From the NCBI GenBank assembly GCA_017399175.1, contig JAFQEE010000072.1:1-64000 (forward strand): a stretch of 64,000 nt of DNA, given 5' to 3'. Under the pieces are notes generated by a model. That model had not been told where the DNA came from. It made no database searches and worked only from the letters and a program-made list of their open reading frames with translations. This document shows positions 32,910-42,365 of this stretch, one piece after another. This DNA is from Clostridia bacterium. Its GTDB lineage: Bacteria > Bacillota > Clostridia > Oscillospirales > Acutalibacteraceae. Each line of letters begins with the position of its first letter. Positions within the stretch are counted from its first letter, which is position 1. The position numbers were made by a program, and so were the translations under genes.

Positions 32910-33629
32910 TTATAACTTTGATGCTGCGTCCTTGTCCATAAAGATATGAACATCGGGGTGTACCTGTAAAATTGATGCAGGGCAAGAGGGTGAAATATCG
33001 CCGTTTACAAGTCCGTAAATAGCGTCAGCTTTGCTTTTGCCTGTTGCGATAAGAATAATCTGCTTTGACTTCATAATTGAAACTGTGCCCATTGTAAGCG
33101 CATAGTGTGGCATTGGGTTTTCGTCAAAATAAATTGAGTTAGCATCAATAGTGCTTTGTGTAAGCTGAACCTTGAATGAACCCTTTGTGAACTTGTCAGA
33201 TGGTTCATTAAAGCCGATATGACCGTTTTGACCGATACCTAAAAGCTGAACATCAATTTTCTTTTCGTCAATAAGGTTGTCGTAACGAATGCATTCTGCC
33301 TCGCTGTTCTCTGCATTACCGTTAAGGAAATTAACATTTTCTTCTTTCACATCAATGTGGTTGAAAAGATTTTCGTGCATAAATGTGAAATAGCTGTTTT
33401 TGTCCTCAACAGGAAGGTCACAGTATTCGTCAAGGTTAAATGTTGTAATGTCCTTGAAGCTAACCTTACCTTCGTTAAAGCATTTAACAAGATAGTTGTA
33501 TGTAGGCACAGGAGAAGCACCTGTTGCAAAACCTAAAACAGAGTCAGGCTTATTATTTACCTGTTCAATCATCATATTACCTACTGCAACTGCAATTTGC
33601 TCTGCATTTTCAAAAATGTGTAAATTCAT
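32910..33629 (-). CDS. nagB: Glucosamine-6-phosphate deaminase
   Basis: Converts glucosamine-6-phosphate to fructose-6-phosphate and ammonia, feeding amino sugars into glycolysis. Motifs: LGFATGASPVPTY near the N-terminus, TFNLDEY (catalytic Asp), and LGIGQNGHIGFNEP (catalytic His). The 239-residue length is the short bacterial form, lacking the allosteric C-terminal tail. The ATG has AGAAGGTG upstream. It is convergent to a sialidase-like gene, which fits with use of host or mucin amino sugars. Confidence 0.95.
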   Translation of the reverse strand: MNLHIFENAEQIAVAVGNMMIEQVNNKPDSVLGFATGASPVPTYNYLVKCFNEGKVSFKDITTFNLDEYCDLPVEDKNSYFTFMHENLFNHIDVKEENVNFLNGNAENSEAECIRYDNLIDEKKIDVQLLGIGQNGHIGFNEPSDKFTKGSFKVQLTQSTIDANSIYFDENPMPHYALTMGTVSIMKSKQIILIATGKSKADAIYGLVNGDISPSCPASILQVHPDVHIFMDKDAASKL

Positions 33630-33745
33630 TTATATGCACCTTCTCTTAAAAATTTCTTTAGAGTTTTATTTTACCATATTATGAAAATATTGCAATAAAA
33701 AAGGAACAATATTTTTAATTAGTTGGACAAAAAATGATATTTGAT

Positions 33746-34015
33746 TACCTAAATTGGAGTTTGTCGGTATAAGTGCAAAATGCAAAACGCAAAGTGCAAA
33801 GTGTCGGAACTGCGTTGCGATTATAATCCCCCCTTCCGTCACTCGCTTTGCTCGTGCCACCTTCCCCTCCAGGGGGAAGGCCAAAATAGGCTCCTCACTT
33901 GATGGGGCGCGAGCGTCCGGTGGACGCTGTATTAGCGCTGTCTGAGCCGGCAGGCGAGTAATGAGCTGTCACCGTAAGGTGACTGAGGGGCCCGATAAAC
34001 TATGATTTGTCCATT
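33746..34015. repeat. Composite palindromic repeat, copy B2 (inverted copy of 8475-8745)
   Basis: Starts AAATTGGAGTTTGTCGG, then the GTGCAAAATGCAAAACGCAAAG motif, the GGAACTGCGTTGCGATTAT block, CCTTCCGTCACTCGC, CTTCCCCTCCAGGGGGAAG, the GC-rich centre with CGTCCGGTGGACGC, a GTCACCGTAAGGTGAC hairpin and GGGGCCCGATAAAC. Block order is the reverse complement of copy B1. It fills the gap between nagB and the zinc-ribbon gene. Small frames inside are repeat-derived. Confidence 0.8.
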
Positions 34016-34055
34016 AAATCAACAACGGCGGAGTCAGTCTTGACCCCGCCATAAT

Positions 34056-34673
34056 TTATTTGTTGAGTTTTTTGTCAATGTGCTTGTGCATATCCATCAC
34101 AATAATATATACAGCCTTTACCGCAATCCATCCGTATGCGAGATGAGCACCACTTATACCAGAAAGAGCACTTAAAATCAAAAATACAGATATGTTGATA
34201 ATGCTTAAAATTACATTTCGTTTAAGTGCCTTTTCACCAACTGAAAAAAGTGTTGAAATAATTACAGGAATGGAAAAAACGATAACACAAACCATTGTAA
34301 GTATCGGGAATAAATATGATTTATCAGCAAAAATTGTATCGAGCGATAAACTACCATTGATAATTCCCATAATCACATTTATAAGCGTAATATACTCACG
34401 GTCAGCGGTTTTAAACATCGGCAGACACATCCATAAAAGCGGTGAGAACATAAGGACAAAACGAGTTATCTGTAATGCTCCGCCAAAAGCAGAAGTCTTA
34501 ATGTTATTAAGCACTTTGTCAACTGCTTCTTGTTCACGCATAGCCTGTTCGTGGTCTGCTTTAAGGCGATTATCCAAATCATAATACACAAGATTGGTAT
34601 TGCATTTAGGACAAGTCTGTTTCATATAAAGCGGTGAGAGTTTTTCTCCGCATTTAGGACATTTATTACTCAT
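34056..34673 (-). CDS. Zinc-ribbon membrane protein of unknown function
   Basis: 205-residue protein: an N-terminal double-zinc knuckle (CPKCGEKLSP ... CPKCNTNLVYY), a short charged helix, then four predicted membrane helices. I recognise no family. The ATG at 34673 has AGGAGG upstream and overlaps the stop of the GPH symporter by eight bases, so it is the last gene of a GH38-symporter operon. It may be an accessory protein for transport or its regulation. A GGCGGGGTC...GACTCCGCC hairpin lies after the stop. Confidence 0.75.
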   Translation of the reverse strand: MSNKCPKCGEKLSPLYMKQTCPKCNTNLVYYDLDNRLKADHEQAMREQEAVDKVLNNIKTSAFGGALQITRFVLMFSPLLWMCLPMFKTADREYITLINVIMGIINGSLSLDTIFADKSYLFPILTMVCVIVFSIPVIISTLFSVGEKALKRNVILSIINISVFLILSALSGISGAHLAYGWIAVKAVYIIVMDMHKHIDKKLNK

Positions 34674-36132
34674 TTTCGCCACCTCCTGAAACCTGTGCTG
34701 AAAGTGCTGTTCTGCGTTCAGTCATTTCTTCACGAACTTGCTGGAGTTTTTCACCTGTAAGGTCGTACCAGATATATGGGATAAGCGGAAGAAGACCTAA
34801 AACAGCAGGTGCTAATGTGAACATGCCCCAGATAAGTGTATCTGTGTAATCATATGCCTTAACGGTCATTGTTTCTGTTGCACTGATTTGTACAAATGAA
34901 AGACCGATTATAGGAAGAAGAGCATTACCGATTGAGCCTGAAATTGAACCTGTGAGTTTGCCGACAAATGTAAGTACAGAGAATGAAACACCTTCGTTTC
35001 TTTCGCCTGTTTTCCATTCCATATAGTCGATTGTATCGCCAATCATTTCTGTTGGAATAACCATATTGATTGTGTTGAAGAAACTGAAAAGAAGATTTTG
35101 TACCATAAGAAGCGGAACAACAACCCAAAGATTTGTAAAGCATTTAACACCTGCAAGGAATACGAGAGCACCCATAATAAGTCTTGCAAAACCATTTAAG
35201 AAGATAATCTGACGGTTATCAAATTTCTGCTTGATTTTAGGAATAAGCAGATATGTAACAAAACCTAAAATTGTTCCGGGAAGTGTAATGATAATTGTAA
35301 GTGAGTTCATATTAACGACTTCTGAATAGTAGTACGCCTTGAAAAACTCTCCGATACCACTGATTGCACCGAGAACATTACCGATAACAATTAAAAGCAA
35401 AGGTTTATTCTTGACAAGTGCTTTAAATCCGTCAAGTATACTTGGTTCTTTAACCGATTGTACAACTCTTTCCTTTGTACAGATACCTGATAATGAGAAA
35501 AGAGCCATACCGAATGTACCTGAAATTACAGCCATAAGCAAGAATACTTGTGACAATGAAAGTGGAATTGAACCATTGTTGCTCAAGTCCATTAAAACAA
35601 CAAGAATTGTTGTTGAAAGACCGCCGATAAGTCCTGAAACAAAACGAGCAGAAGAAATAACTCTTGTTCTGTCAGACGGTGACGGACTGATTGCAGCACT
35701 CATTCCCCAGAATGGCACATCACCTAATGTGTAGAGAAGTTCCCATATAAAATATGTGATAAACATATAGATGATTTTTGCAATATCTTCTGTTTTATTA
35801 CCAAGAAGCTGTGGACCTGCAAACAGCATAATTGTTGCAAGACCTAAAGGAAAAGGAACAATTAAAAGGTAAGGTCTGAGTTTTCCGTAACGAGTTCTTG
35901 TTCTGTCAATAATCGAACCCATAAGCGGGTCATTGATTGTGTCCCAAAGACCTAAAAACAGCATCATTGCCGCAACTGCTTCAGGTGGCACACCGAAAAC
36001 CTTTGTGAAGAAAAGTGAAAGATAACTACCTGCAATAATATTGTAACCGAAGCATTGTCCTGCGTTCGCAATACCATAGGCAAGCGTTTCCTTGACACCC
36101 ACATAACGGATGTCGCCTTTGTTTTCAGCCAT
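34666..36132 (-). CDS. GPH-family (MelB-type) sugar:cation symporter
   Basis: Twelve-helix secondary transporter of the glycoside-pentoside-hexuronide:cation symporter family, 488 residues. Signature FLGLWDTINDPLMGSIIDRTRTRYGKLRPYLL includes the cation-site Asp residues known from MelB; MEWKTGERNEGVSFS lies in the second half. The ATG directly joins the stop of the GH38 gene (one-base overlap). By context it imports mannosides or other oligosaccharides that the GH38 enzyme cleaves in the cytosol. Confidence 0.92.
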   Translation of the reverse strand: MAENKGDIRYVGVKETLAYGIANAGQCFGYNIIAGSYLSLFFTKVFGVPPEAVAAMMLFLGLWDTINDPLMGSIIDRTRTRYGKLRPYLLIVPFPLGLATIMLFAGPQLLGNKTEDIAKIIYMFITYFIWELLYTLGDVPFWGMSAAISPSPSDRTRVISSARFVSGLIGGLSTTILVVLMDLSNNGSIPLSLSQVFLLMAVISGTFGMALFSLSGICTKERVVQSVKEPSILDGFKALVKNKPLLLIVIGNVLGAISGIGEFFKAYYYSEVVNMNSLTIIITLPGTILGFVTYLLIPKIKQKFDNRQIIFLNGFARLIMGALVFLAGVKCFTNLWVVVPLLMVQNLLFSFFNTINMVIPTEMIGDTIDYMEWKTGERNEGVSFSVLTFVGKLTGSISGSIGNALLPIIGLSFVQISATETMTVKAYDYTDTLIWGMFTLAPAVLGLLPLIPYIWYDLTGEKLQQVREEMTERRTALSAQVSGGGENE

Positions 36133-39100
36133 TATGATTTTCTCCTTCCCTTATTTCTGTGTTTGATTGCTCCACCCTTATCGTTGAGAAGATATGAGTT
36201 TTTGCAGTTAAGATATGTAAGCTTTTCTTTTAAATTCTCGTGATAGTCAAATACTCTGCCTTCGATTTTGTCATAAAGGTCACAACCGATTTCACAGAAT
36301 TCGTTTTCCGTATCAGCAACAACTGAAAGCACAAGAATGTCCTTATCAACAGGGAATCGGATAACACATTCATCGTTAATATCAACTTCAACATGCCAGA
36401 AGAACAACTGCTTGCATTGTGCATCACCCTCTGCTGTATGAGAGTGAGTGAATTCATAACCTAATTTGCCCTGTTTTATGAAAGCAACTTCCTTGAAATC
36501 GTATAAATCCCAACCTGCATAATATTCAGTAATATCGTTGATTCTGTATGCGTAGTCGTTGATTTTAATGTATTTGTCACCGTTAAGTGATGATATGAGA
36601 ATGTGTACTTTCTTTGTTCCTGTCGGTAAGATAAGACTCTGACCACCACAAAGCATACCCTTGTTGTTTGTTGGTAATGTGAATTCAACACCATTTGAGA
36701 TGACTGTCTTAGGCTTGATTTCAGCAGGAATTGTCTTGTTGATAACAGGAAGTTCACCTGATGGCTTTGCATTTGTTGAGAAAGCAACAATGTTATCGAG
36801 AATCGGCACATTAGATTTTGTTTCGTCAGGGGCATCTACCTTTTTCACTTTAAGTGCAAATGACTTGATTTCATAAGGCTTCAAGTCAAATACAAGTTTA
36901 CCGTCTGTAAGTGGGTAATCGGCAATATGTTCTTCGGATGCAAAAATCTCTCTTGCAGAATCAATACCGCAATCGAGTGAGAATGTAACATCTTTCTGTG
37001 TGCATTTTTCACTTTCACCAATACGGATGATGATTTCATCGCTGTTTTCAGCCTTTTTCATTGCTCTGAGTATTGCATTTCCTGAAAGTGAGCCGAATGA
37101 GTATTCAGTATATTTACCCTCGTGCTTTGAAACAAGGAATGATGCCATTGGCATTACAAAGTTTCGAGCCTCTGTCTGTGTGTCGTGGCTGACAGCATCT
37201 TTATGAGAGAAAATCGCATATGAATATCTGTTAAGACCTAAATCCATCATTGACTGCATACTGTCAACCTTGTAATTTTTATACGGTGTATGCATAAGTG
37301 TAAGACGGAGAGTGTTGTCGTCAAATTTATCCCAACCGTATTTGCATTCGCTGATAACAGAAACACCAAAATCTCCGTCTTTGTCAGTAATATCAGCCCA
37401 TTTCTGCGCAGGCACCTCAAAAAGCTTTTCGTTCATATTACCGCGTTTGATTGCACCAAGACCAAGGTCGTATGTTGCAACAGGACTTTCTGCTGTGAAT
37501 GAGAAAACTTCCTTTGCAAGGTGACGCTTGCTACGCCATTCTGCCTCTGTATAAACCTCAACAACTTTACCACCGTTACTGAGTGCAACGATTGATGTAA
37601 AAGTACTGTCACCAAAAGTTTTTACAACTTCAAGTGCAACTCTACAAGGTCCGTTTTCAATAACTTTAATTGTCTTGATTTTAGTCTTGTTCTGTGGCTC
37701 ACGGTTAAGTTCTTCGAAATTAAGTTCCCAAGCAGGCCAGCTACTGCTACCGTTATAATCAAAAATACCTGTTGTAATTGGCTTTTTAAGAATTTCTTTT
37801 TTAATTTCTTTGTCGAAAATTGACTGAATGTCACCGTTGCTGTTAAGACCTACTCTGTATTTTTCGTTTTCAAGCATCTGAATAGATACAAAAAGCTTTG
37901 ATTTAACCTGACATTTTCTGCTTCGGATGTCAAAAACCTTATATCCCATAGGTGGAACAGTAACATTCATAAGAATGGTTGCAACACCATTTTTAACATA
38001 TTTAATCTGTGCTGCGTATTCATTTTCTTGGGCATCAAGGACAGTTACATTTTTACCAACGAATTTTGCAGGAATATTAACTGTCACAACGCTTGTGCGT
38101 TCGTATTCCATAGGGTTGTTCACAACAACTGCAACACCTTTTACGAATGAAGTGTCAAGGCTTTTGGCAATACTCTTAACAGCACCCTCATATTCGTTAG
38201 TAAACTGGTTAAGTGACATTGCATAGTCGTTCCAGCTTCTTCTGTATGCTCGCTGAACTGATGTACCCGGCAAATCGTCGTGGAAATGATGGGCAATTAC
38301 TCGTTTCCATGCTTTTGTGAGAGTTTCCTGCGGATATTTATAGCCATTATTCGCCATAGCGGTAACACAAGCGCGTTCTGCCATATCTGCAATTTCTTCG
38401 TTTCGTCTGTTCCAACGCTTACCGATTGCACGAGAAGTGTAACCACCAACTGCGTGATTTGTCATAACAAGTTCGTTATTCCATACAGGCAATTTCTGTT
38501 TTATTTCTTCAGGTAAAGTGTCAATATCACGGAAAATTTGGTCAGCAGGAGCAGATAATACTTCAATATCGTTTGTGTCATTTTTTGCAATTTCATCACA
38601 AACAGTTTTAACAGAAGGCTCTTTTGGTGCACCACCACGGTCACCAACACCGTGAAATGCAGTTGTCATTGGTAAATCGTATTGTTCGTTGTCTTTTAAT
38701 TTATCCTTAATGAATTTTTTATCACGGACTTTAAGTAAAACACTTGTATATGAACCGGGATTTGTGTTGCCATATACATAATTCCCGTCAACACCGTACC
38801 ATTTTCCAAGGTCAAATGGTATTCCGTAAGCAGAACCCCAGGTGAGCTTTTGTGTTGTAAAGCCTTTAAGGTTTGCGTGGTGCATAATTGATGGTAACGC
38901 ATATCCGAAACCGAAACAGTCAGGTAAGAAAATATCACAACTTCGTTTACCGAAATTTTTGTCAAAATATTCGTTACCTAAAAGAATGTTTCTGAAAAGT
39001 GCTTCAGGAGATGGCACATTAACATCACCATTTTCAAAGGCACTACCGCAAACATTCCATTTACCCTCTGCAATATGGTTTTTCATCTTTTCCCACATTT

Positions 39101-39296
39101 CAGGGTAGTATTCTTTCATGAGCTCATAACGGTATGAGCCTTCAAAATTGAATTTGTAATCAGGATATTTATTAAAAAGTTCAAAATTATCAGTAAAAGT
39201 TCTGCGTATGTATTTATCTACTGTTGTTTCAAAATCCCAACTCCAGATAGTGTCAAGATGGGCGTTTGAAATGGTATATATCCTTTTCTTTTCCAT
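36132..39296 (-). CDS. GH38 alpha-mannosidase
   Basis: Cytosolic zinc-dependent alpha-mannosidase of family GH38, 1054 residues and no signal peptide. The N-terminal catalytic domain has NAHLDTIWSWD with metal ligands His13 and Asp15, and LPDCFGFGYALPSI with the predicted nucleophile Asp126. The middle three-helix bundle includes AHHFHDDLPGTSVQRAYRRS; beta-sandwich domains follow. The ATG at 39296 has GGAGG six bases upstream and is preferred to the longer frame. It forms an operon with a GPH symporter and a zinc-ribbon membrane protein. Confidence 0.93.
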   Translation of the reverse strand: MEKKRIYTISNAHLDTIWSWDFETTVDKYIRRTFTDNFELFNKYPDYKFNFEGSYRYELMKEYYPEMWEKMKNHIAEGKWNVCGSAFENGDVNVPSPEALFRNILLGNEYFDKNFGKRSCDIFLPDCFGFGYALPSIMHHANLKGFTTQKLTWGSAYGIPFDLGKWYGVDGNYVYGNTNPGSYTSVLLKVRDKKFIKDKLKDNEQYDLPMTTAFHGVGDRGGAPKEPSVKTVCDEIAKNDTNDIEVLSAPADQIFRDIDTLPEEIKQKLPVWNNELVMTNHAVGGYTSRAIGKRWNRRNEEIADMAERACVTAMANNGYKYPQETLTKAWKRVIAHHFHDDLPGTSVQRAYRRSWNDYAMSLNQFTNEYEGAVKSIAKSLDTSFVKGVAVVVNNPMEYERTSVVTVNIPAKFVGKNVTVLDAQENEYAAQIKYVKNGVATILMNVTVPPMGYKVFDIRSRKCQVKSKLFVSIQMLENEKYRVGLNSNGDIQSIFDKEIKKEILKKPITTGIFDYNGSSSWPAWELNFEELNREPQNKTKIKTIKVIENGPCRVALEVVKTFGDSTFTSIVALSNGGKVVEVYTEAEWRSKRHLAKEVFSFTAESPVATYDLGLGAIKRGNMNEKLFEVPAQKWADITDKDGDFGVSVISECKYGWDKFDDNTLRLTLMHTPYKNYKVDSMQSMMDLGLNRYSYAIFSHKDAVSHDTQTEARNFVMPMASFLVSKHEGKYTEYSFGSLSGNAILRAMKKAENSDEIIIRIGESEKCTQKDVTFSLDCGIDSAREIFASEEHIADYPLTDGKLVFDLKPYEIKSFALKVKKVDAPDETKSNVPILDNIVAFSTNAKPSGELPVINKTIPAEIKPKTVISNGVEFTLPTNNKGMLCGGQSLILPTGTKKVHILISSLNGDKYIKINDYAYRINDITEYYAGWDLYDFKEVAFIKQGKLGYEFTHSHTAEGDAQCKQLFFWHVEVDINDECVIRFPVDKDILVLSVVADTENEFCEIGCDLYDKIEGRVFDYHENLKEKLTYLNCKNSYLLNDKGGAIKHRNKGRRKS

Positions 39297-39327
39297 AAAA
39301 AGCCTCCACCAAAATATATATACTTTG

Positions 39328-39356
39328 ATTATATAGATTGACCATAAAAAAATCAA
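39328..39356 (-). promoter_or_regulatory. Promoter of the GH38 operon
   Basis: Minus-strand TTGATT (39351-39356) and TATAAT (39328-39333) with a 17-bp spacer, about 32 bases before the GH38 start. It is divergent from the GH51-like gene, so one regulator could control both. Confidence 0.7.
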
Positions 39357-39461
39357 CATTTTACGGTTAAAATTTATGGAAAAATACTCGACAGATTTGA
39401 TAAAAATTGTTAAAATATATAATAGTATAGTTTTAAGTTTATTTAAGAAGGGTGACGGTTA

Positions 39462-41726
39462 ATGAAAAAAGTAATATCATTAGTTCTTGTTGTTATGATG
39501 ATAATGTCTGTTCTTGTAGCTTTTACAGGCAGTAGTGTGTCCGAAAAGATTATTCCGTCACTGAATATTTCATCAGACAATATTTCATATGAGGTAAGTG
39601 ACAGCCTTTACGGAATTTCACTTGAAAATACAGGCAACGCAGTTGACGGTGGTCTTGTTTCAAATCTTGTGAACAACAACTCTTTTGAATACAGCAATAA
39701 CCCTGTGGCTGCGTGGAAAATTTCAACAGAAACATATAGTGTTATGTCAGAGGAAGGACTTAACGAAAATAACACAAATTATCTTTCTGTTACCGTTGAC
39801 GGTCAGGGAAAGATTGAAAATACAGGTTATTTTGAATTTTATAACTATAAGTCTTATCAGGTGAATTCAAAAAAGGCAACTGAACCTGATATGCCATTCA
39901 AAGCAAAGGAAATTTATCGTTTTTCTGCATATTTCAAGAATGTTGACTACGAGGGTACATTGACAGCATCACTTAATGCAGATGGGAACAAGGAAAAATA
40001 TCAGTTCAATATTGATACTTGCGATGAATGGACTTATGTGAGTCTTGAAATCAAATCTGATGTTACAGCCGATGGTTCACTGTTATTGACCTTTGAGGGT
40101 GAAGGCAGTTTCTATATGGACTATGTGACACTCGTTCCTATGAGTAGTTACGGTTATGGTAGTGATGAATGGCAGTATGTGTCATTGAGAAGTGACATTG
40201 TCAAGTCAGTTCACACTCTTTCACCGTCATTTATCCGTTTTTCTGCAGGTGAGTTTGATAAATCAACAAATATCGAAGAATTAGGCAGTTGGAAAGACAC
40301 AATCGGTCCGCTTGAAGCAAGAAAACAGTCCTTTGTCCATACAAGCAAAAATGTTTTTTCAGTAAATTCAAATTTAATGGGACTTTATGAATATCTTCTT
40401 TTGTGTCAGGACCTTGATTGCCTTGCAATTCCCGTAATTAACTGTGGTATTGTTACGGAGAATGTGTCTGATTATGAAAAGGAAAAAGGAAAATATAAAA
40501 ATGGCTCTGTAACAGAGGAGGATTGGCAGAATTACCTTGACGGTATTTCATATCGTCCTGAAACAGAAGAATTTGAGAATTATGTTCAGGATATTCTCGA
40601 TTTAATTGAATATGCCAACGGTGACGAGTCCACAGTCTGGGGTGCAAAACGAGTAGAAGACGGTCACAAGGACAGTTTTAATCTTAAGTATATCGCAATC
40701 GGCAACAGCAGTTATGATGAACTTTATTGGCGTAACTTTGATGTGATTTATAACAGAATTCAGGAAAAATACCCTGAAATCAAAGTTATCACATACATTG
40801 ACGGAGATACAAGCCCTGAAAAGGCAGAAGAAATTCGACTTAACGCGAACGGACTTTATAATAATTTGATTGTTGAGGAAAATGCTTGTGTCAAAGGCGG
40901 AAAACTTTTCAATAAAGTTAAGAACTTCGATGATTATGAACGCAGTGGAGTTCAAGTCGCAGTAAGTTCATATTCAGTAAACACAACTGTTGGTGATACA
41001 CTTACCAAGAATAATATCTGGTCTGCGATTGAAAATGCAGCATTTTTGATAGGTCTTGAAAAGAATTCCGACCTTGTGAAAATGGCTTCCTACGAAACAC
41101 CACTTGCGAAAATTAACGCACAGTCAAAGGATACAAGCCTTATCTGGTTTAATTCACAAGGAACAACTATGACACCAGATTATTATATGCAGATGCTTTT
41201 TGCAAATAATGTGGGAACAAACTATGTTTCTATGGAAGATGAATTTGATGTGGAAGGTGTTTATCGTTCAGTAACCGTTGATACAACTGAAAAAGTCATT
41301 TTCGTAAAGCTTGTAAACAGCACAAAAACACCATATAAAATCAATATCAATGTTGACGGTTTCAAAAATGTCAATAATCCGTCAGCACAGTATATGAGCG
41401 AGAATTTTAAGTCGGCTTGCAACGAACCGAACGAGGATTTACACGTTGCACCGGTACAGACAGAACTTACGGTCAAGGATAATACAATCCCTTATGATTT
41501 AGGCAGTTATTCCGTAAATGTTATAAGAATTCCGTATGACACAAATGACGGTACAAATCTTTTTGAACTTCCAAAAACAGATTTAATCGTTCCTTTTATT
41601 CCGTCGTTTGTCGGTGTTGTAATTTCCTGTGTCCTTGTTGTGTCTGTATTAGGTACAGGTGCAGTAATTCTTCTTGTAAGATTAAAACATCACAAAAAAA
41701 TTAAAGATAAACAAAAGAATAAGTAA
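39462..41726 (+). CDS. Membrane-anchored GH51-like protein without catalytic glutamates (pseudoenzyme)
   Basis: 754-residue surface protein homologous along its length to GH51 alpha-L-arabinofuranosidases. It has LYGISLENTGNAVDGGLVSNLV, a CBM4-like sandwich (about 100-225), PSFIRFSAGEF, SWKDTIGPLEAR, LIEYANG, WGAKRVEDGH and FNLKYIAIGNSSYD. The acid/base Glu (normally in GNE) is Ser416, and the nucleophile Glu (normally in GEYA) is Ser503 in VSSYSVN. The usual DEHYY is also lost (VEENAC). A signal peptide and a C-terminal helix (about 715-737) with a basic tail anchor it outside. It probably binds rather than cleaves glycans. It lies divergent from the GH38 operon. Confidence 0.8.
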   Translation: MKKVISLVLVVMMIMSVLVAFTGSSVSEKIIPSLNISSDNISYEVSDSLYGISLENTGNAVDGGLVSNLVNNNSFEYSNNPVAAWKISTETYSVMSEEGLNENNTNYLSVTVDGQGKIENTGYFEFYNYKSYQVNSKKATEPDMPFKAKEIYRFSAYFKNVDYEGTLTASLNADGNKEKYQFNIDTCDEWTYVSLEIKSDVTADGSLLLTFEGEGSFYMDYVTLVPMSSYGYGSDEWQYVSLRSDIVKSVHTLSPSFIRFSAGEFDKSTNIEELGSWKDTIGPLEARKQSFVHTSKNVFSVNSNLMGLYEYLLLCQDLDCLAIPVINCGIVTENVSDYEKEKGKYKNGSVTEEDWQNYLDGISYRPETEEFENYVQDILDLIEYANGDESTVWGAKRVEDGHKDSFNLKYIAIGNSSYDELYWRNFDVIYNRIQEKYPEIKVITYIDGDTSPEKAEEIRLNANGLYNNLIVEENACVKGGKLFNKVKNFDDYERSGVQVAVSSYSVNTTVGDTLTKNNIWSAIENAAFLIGLEKNSDLVKMASYETPLAKINAQSKDTSLIWFNSQGTTMTPDYYMQMLFANNVGTNYVSMEDEFDVEGVYRSVTVDTTEKVIFVKLVNSTKTPYKININVDGFKNVNNPSAQYMSENFKSACNEPNEDLHVAPVQTELTVKDNTIPYDLGSYSVNVIRIPYDTNDGTNLFELPKTDLIVPFIPSFVGVVISCVLVVSVLGTGAVILLVRLKHHKKIKDKQKNK

Positions 41727-41744
41727 AACAAAGATGATTAAGAT

Positions 41745-41875
41745 GTCGCCTCCCTCTGACGAGGGAGGTGGCATTTTCGTAAGAAAATGACGGAGGGAGA
41801 GATAGGCTTAACTGCTCACTAAATCTCTCCCTCAGTCAACTTCGTTGACAGCTCCCTCGTCAGAGGGAGCCTTTG
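41745..41875. repeat. Composite palindromic repeat, copy C1
   Basis: CTCCCTCTGACGAGGGAG, CATTTTCGTAAGAAAATG hairpin, GACGGAGGGAGAGAT, then TCTCCCTCAGTCAACTTCGTTGACAGCTCCCTCGTCAGAGGGAG. An inverted relative lies at 45672-45805, so the pair flanks the GntR/ABC operon. Confidence 0.8.
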
Positions 41876-41903
41876 TATTTTAAAATAATTTCCCAAAAAA
41901 CTG

Positions 41904-41970
41904 TTGACAAAATGAAAATTATACTGTATTATCAAACTGTACTAATTGAAATAGCACGGTTAGTACAGTT
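41904..41970 (+). promoter_or_regulatory. Promoter and GntR-type operator of the YtrA-like operon
   Basis: TTGACA (41904-41909), 17-bp spacer, TATTAT (41927-41932). Overlapping the transcription start is a perfect 11-bp inverted repeat: AACTGTACTAA (41935-41945) and TTAGTACAGTT (41960-41970), spaced 14 bp. Position and symmetry fit an autoregulatory operator for the GntR protein encoded just downstream. Confidence 0.75.
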
Positions 41971-41989
41971 GAACAGGAGGTGATACACC

Positions 41990-42364
41990 GTGAATATTTT
42001 TCTTGATTATCATTCCAGAACCCCGATTTATGAGCAGATTAAGGAGCAAATTGTTCTTGATATCAGCAGGGGAGTGCTGAAAAAAGACGACCAGCTACCG
42101 TCTTTAAGACAACTCTCAGCGCAACTGGGCTTAAATATCAACACCGTCAAGCGCGCGTTGTCGGAGTTGGAGGCTCAGGGAGTTATCTATACAATCGCAG
42201 GAAAAGGTGTATTCGTAAGCGGTGACACAGAATCTCAGAACATCTTCCTTCAGCAGTCTTTAGATGCAGTAAGGACTTCTCTGATTAATGCCAAGGCTAT
42301 GGGTGCTGACAGAGAACAGCTTGAAGGACTTCTCAATGAAATTTTCAAAGGAGATGAAGACTGA
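41990..42364 (+). CDS. GntR-family (YtrA subfamily) transcriptional regulator
   Basis: 124-residue winged-helix regulator with the short YtrA-type C-terminus of about 50 residues. Typical sequence: RTPIYEQIKEQIVLDISRGVLKKDDQLPSLRQLSAQLGLNINTVKRALSELEAQGVIYTIAGKGVFV. It starts with GTG behind a very strong GGAGGTGAT. YtrA regulators repress their own ABC operons in response to envelope stress such as cell-wall antibiotics. The adjacent ATPase and permease, and the perfect operator at its promoter, fit that arrangement. Confidence 0.92.
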   Translation: MNIFLDYHSRTPIYEQIKEQIVLDISRGVLKKDDQLPSLRQLSAQLGLNINTVKRALSELEAQGVIYTIAGKGVFVSGDTESQNIFLQQSLDAVRTSLINAKAMGADREQLEGLLNEIFKGDED

Positions 42365-42365
42365 A

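Noticed and set aside
39462..41726. Ordinary alpha-L-arabinofuranosidase annotation
   Set aside because: Overall homology is clear, but both catalytic Glu positions are Ser, so calling it an active enzyme is not supported.
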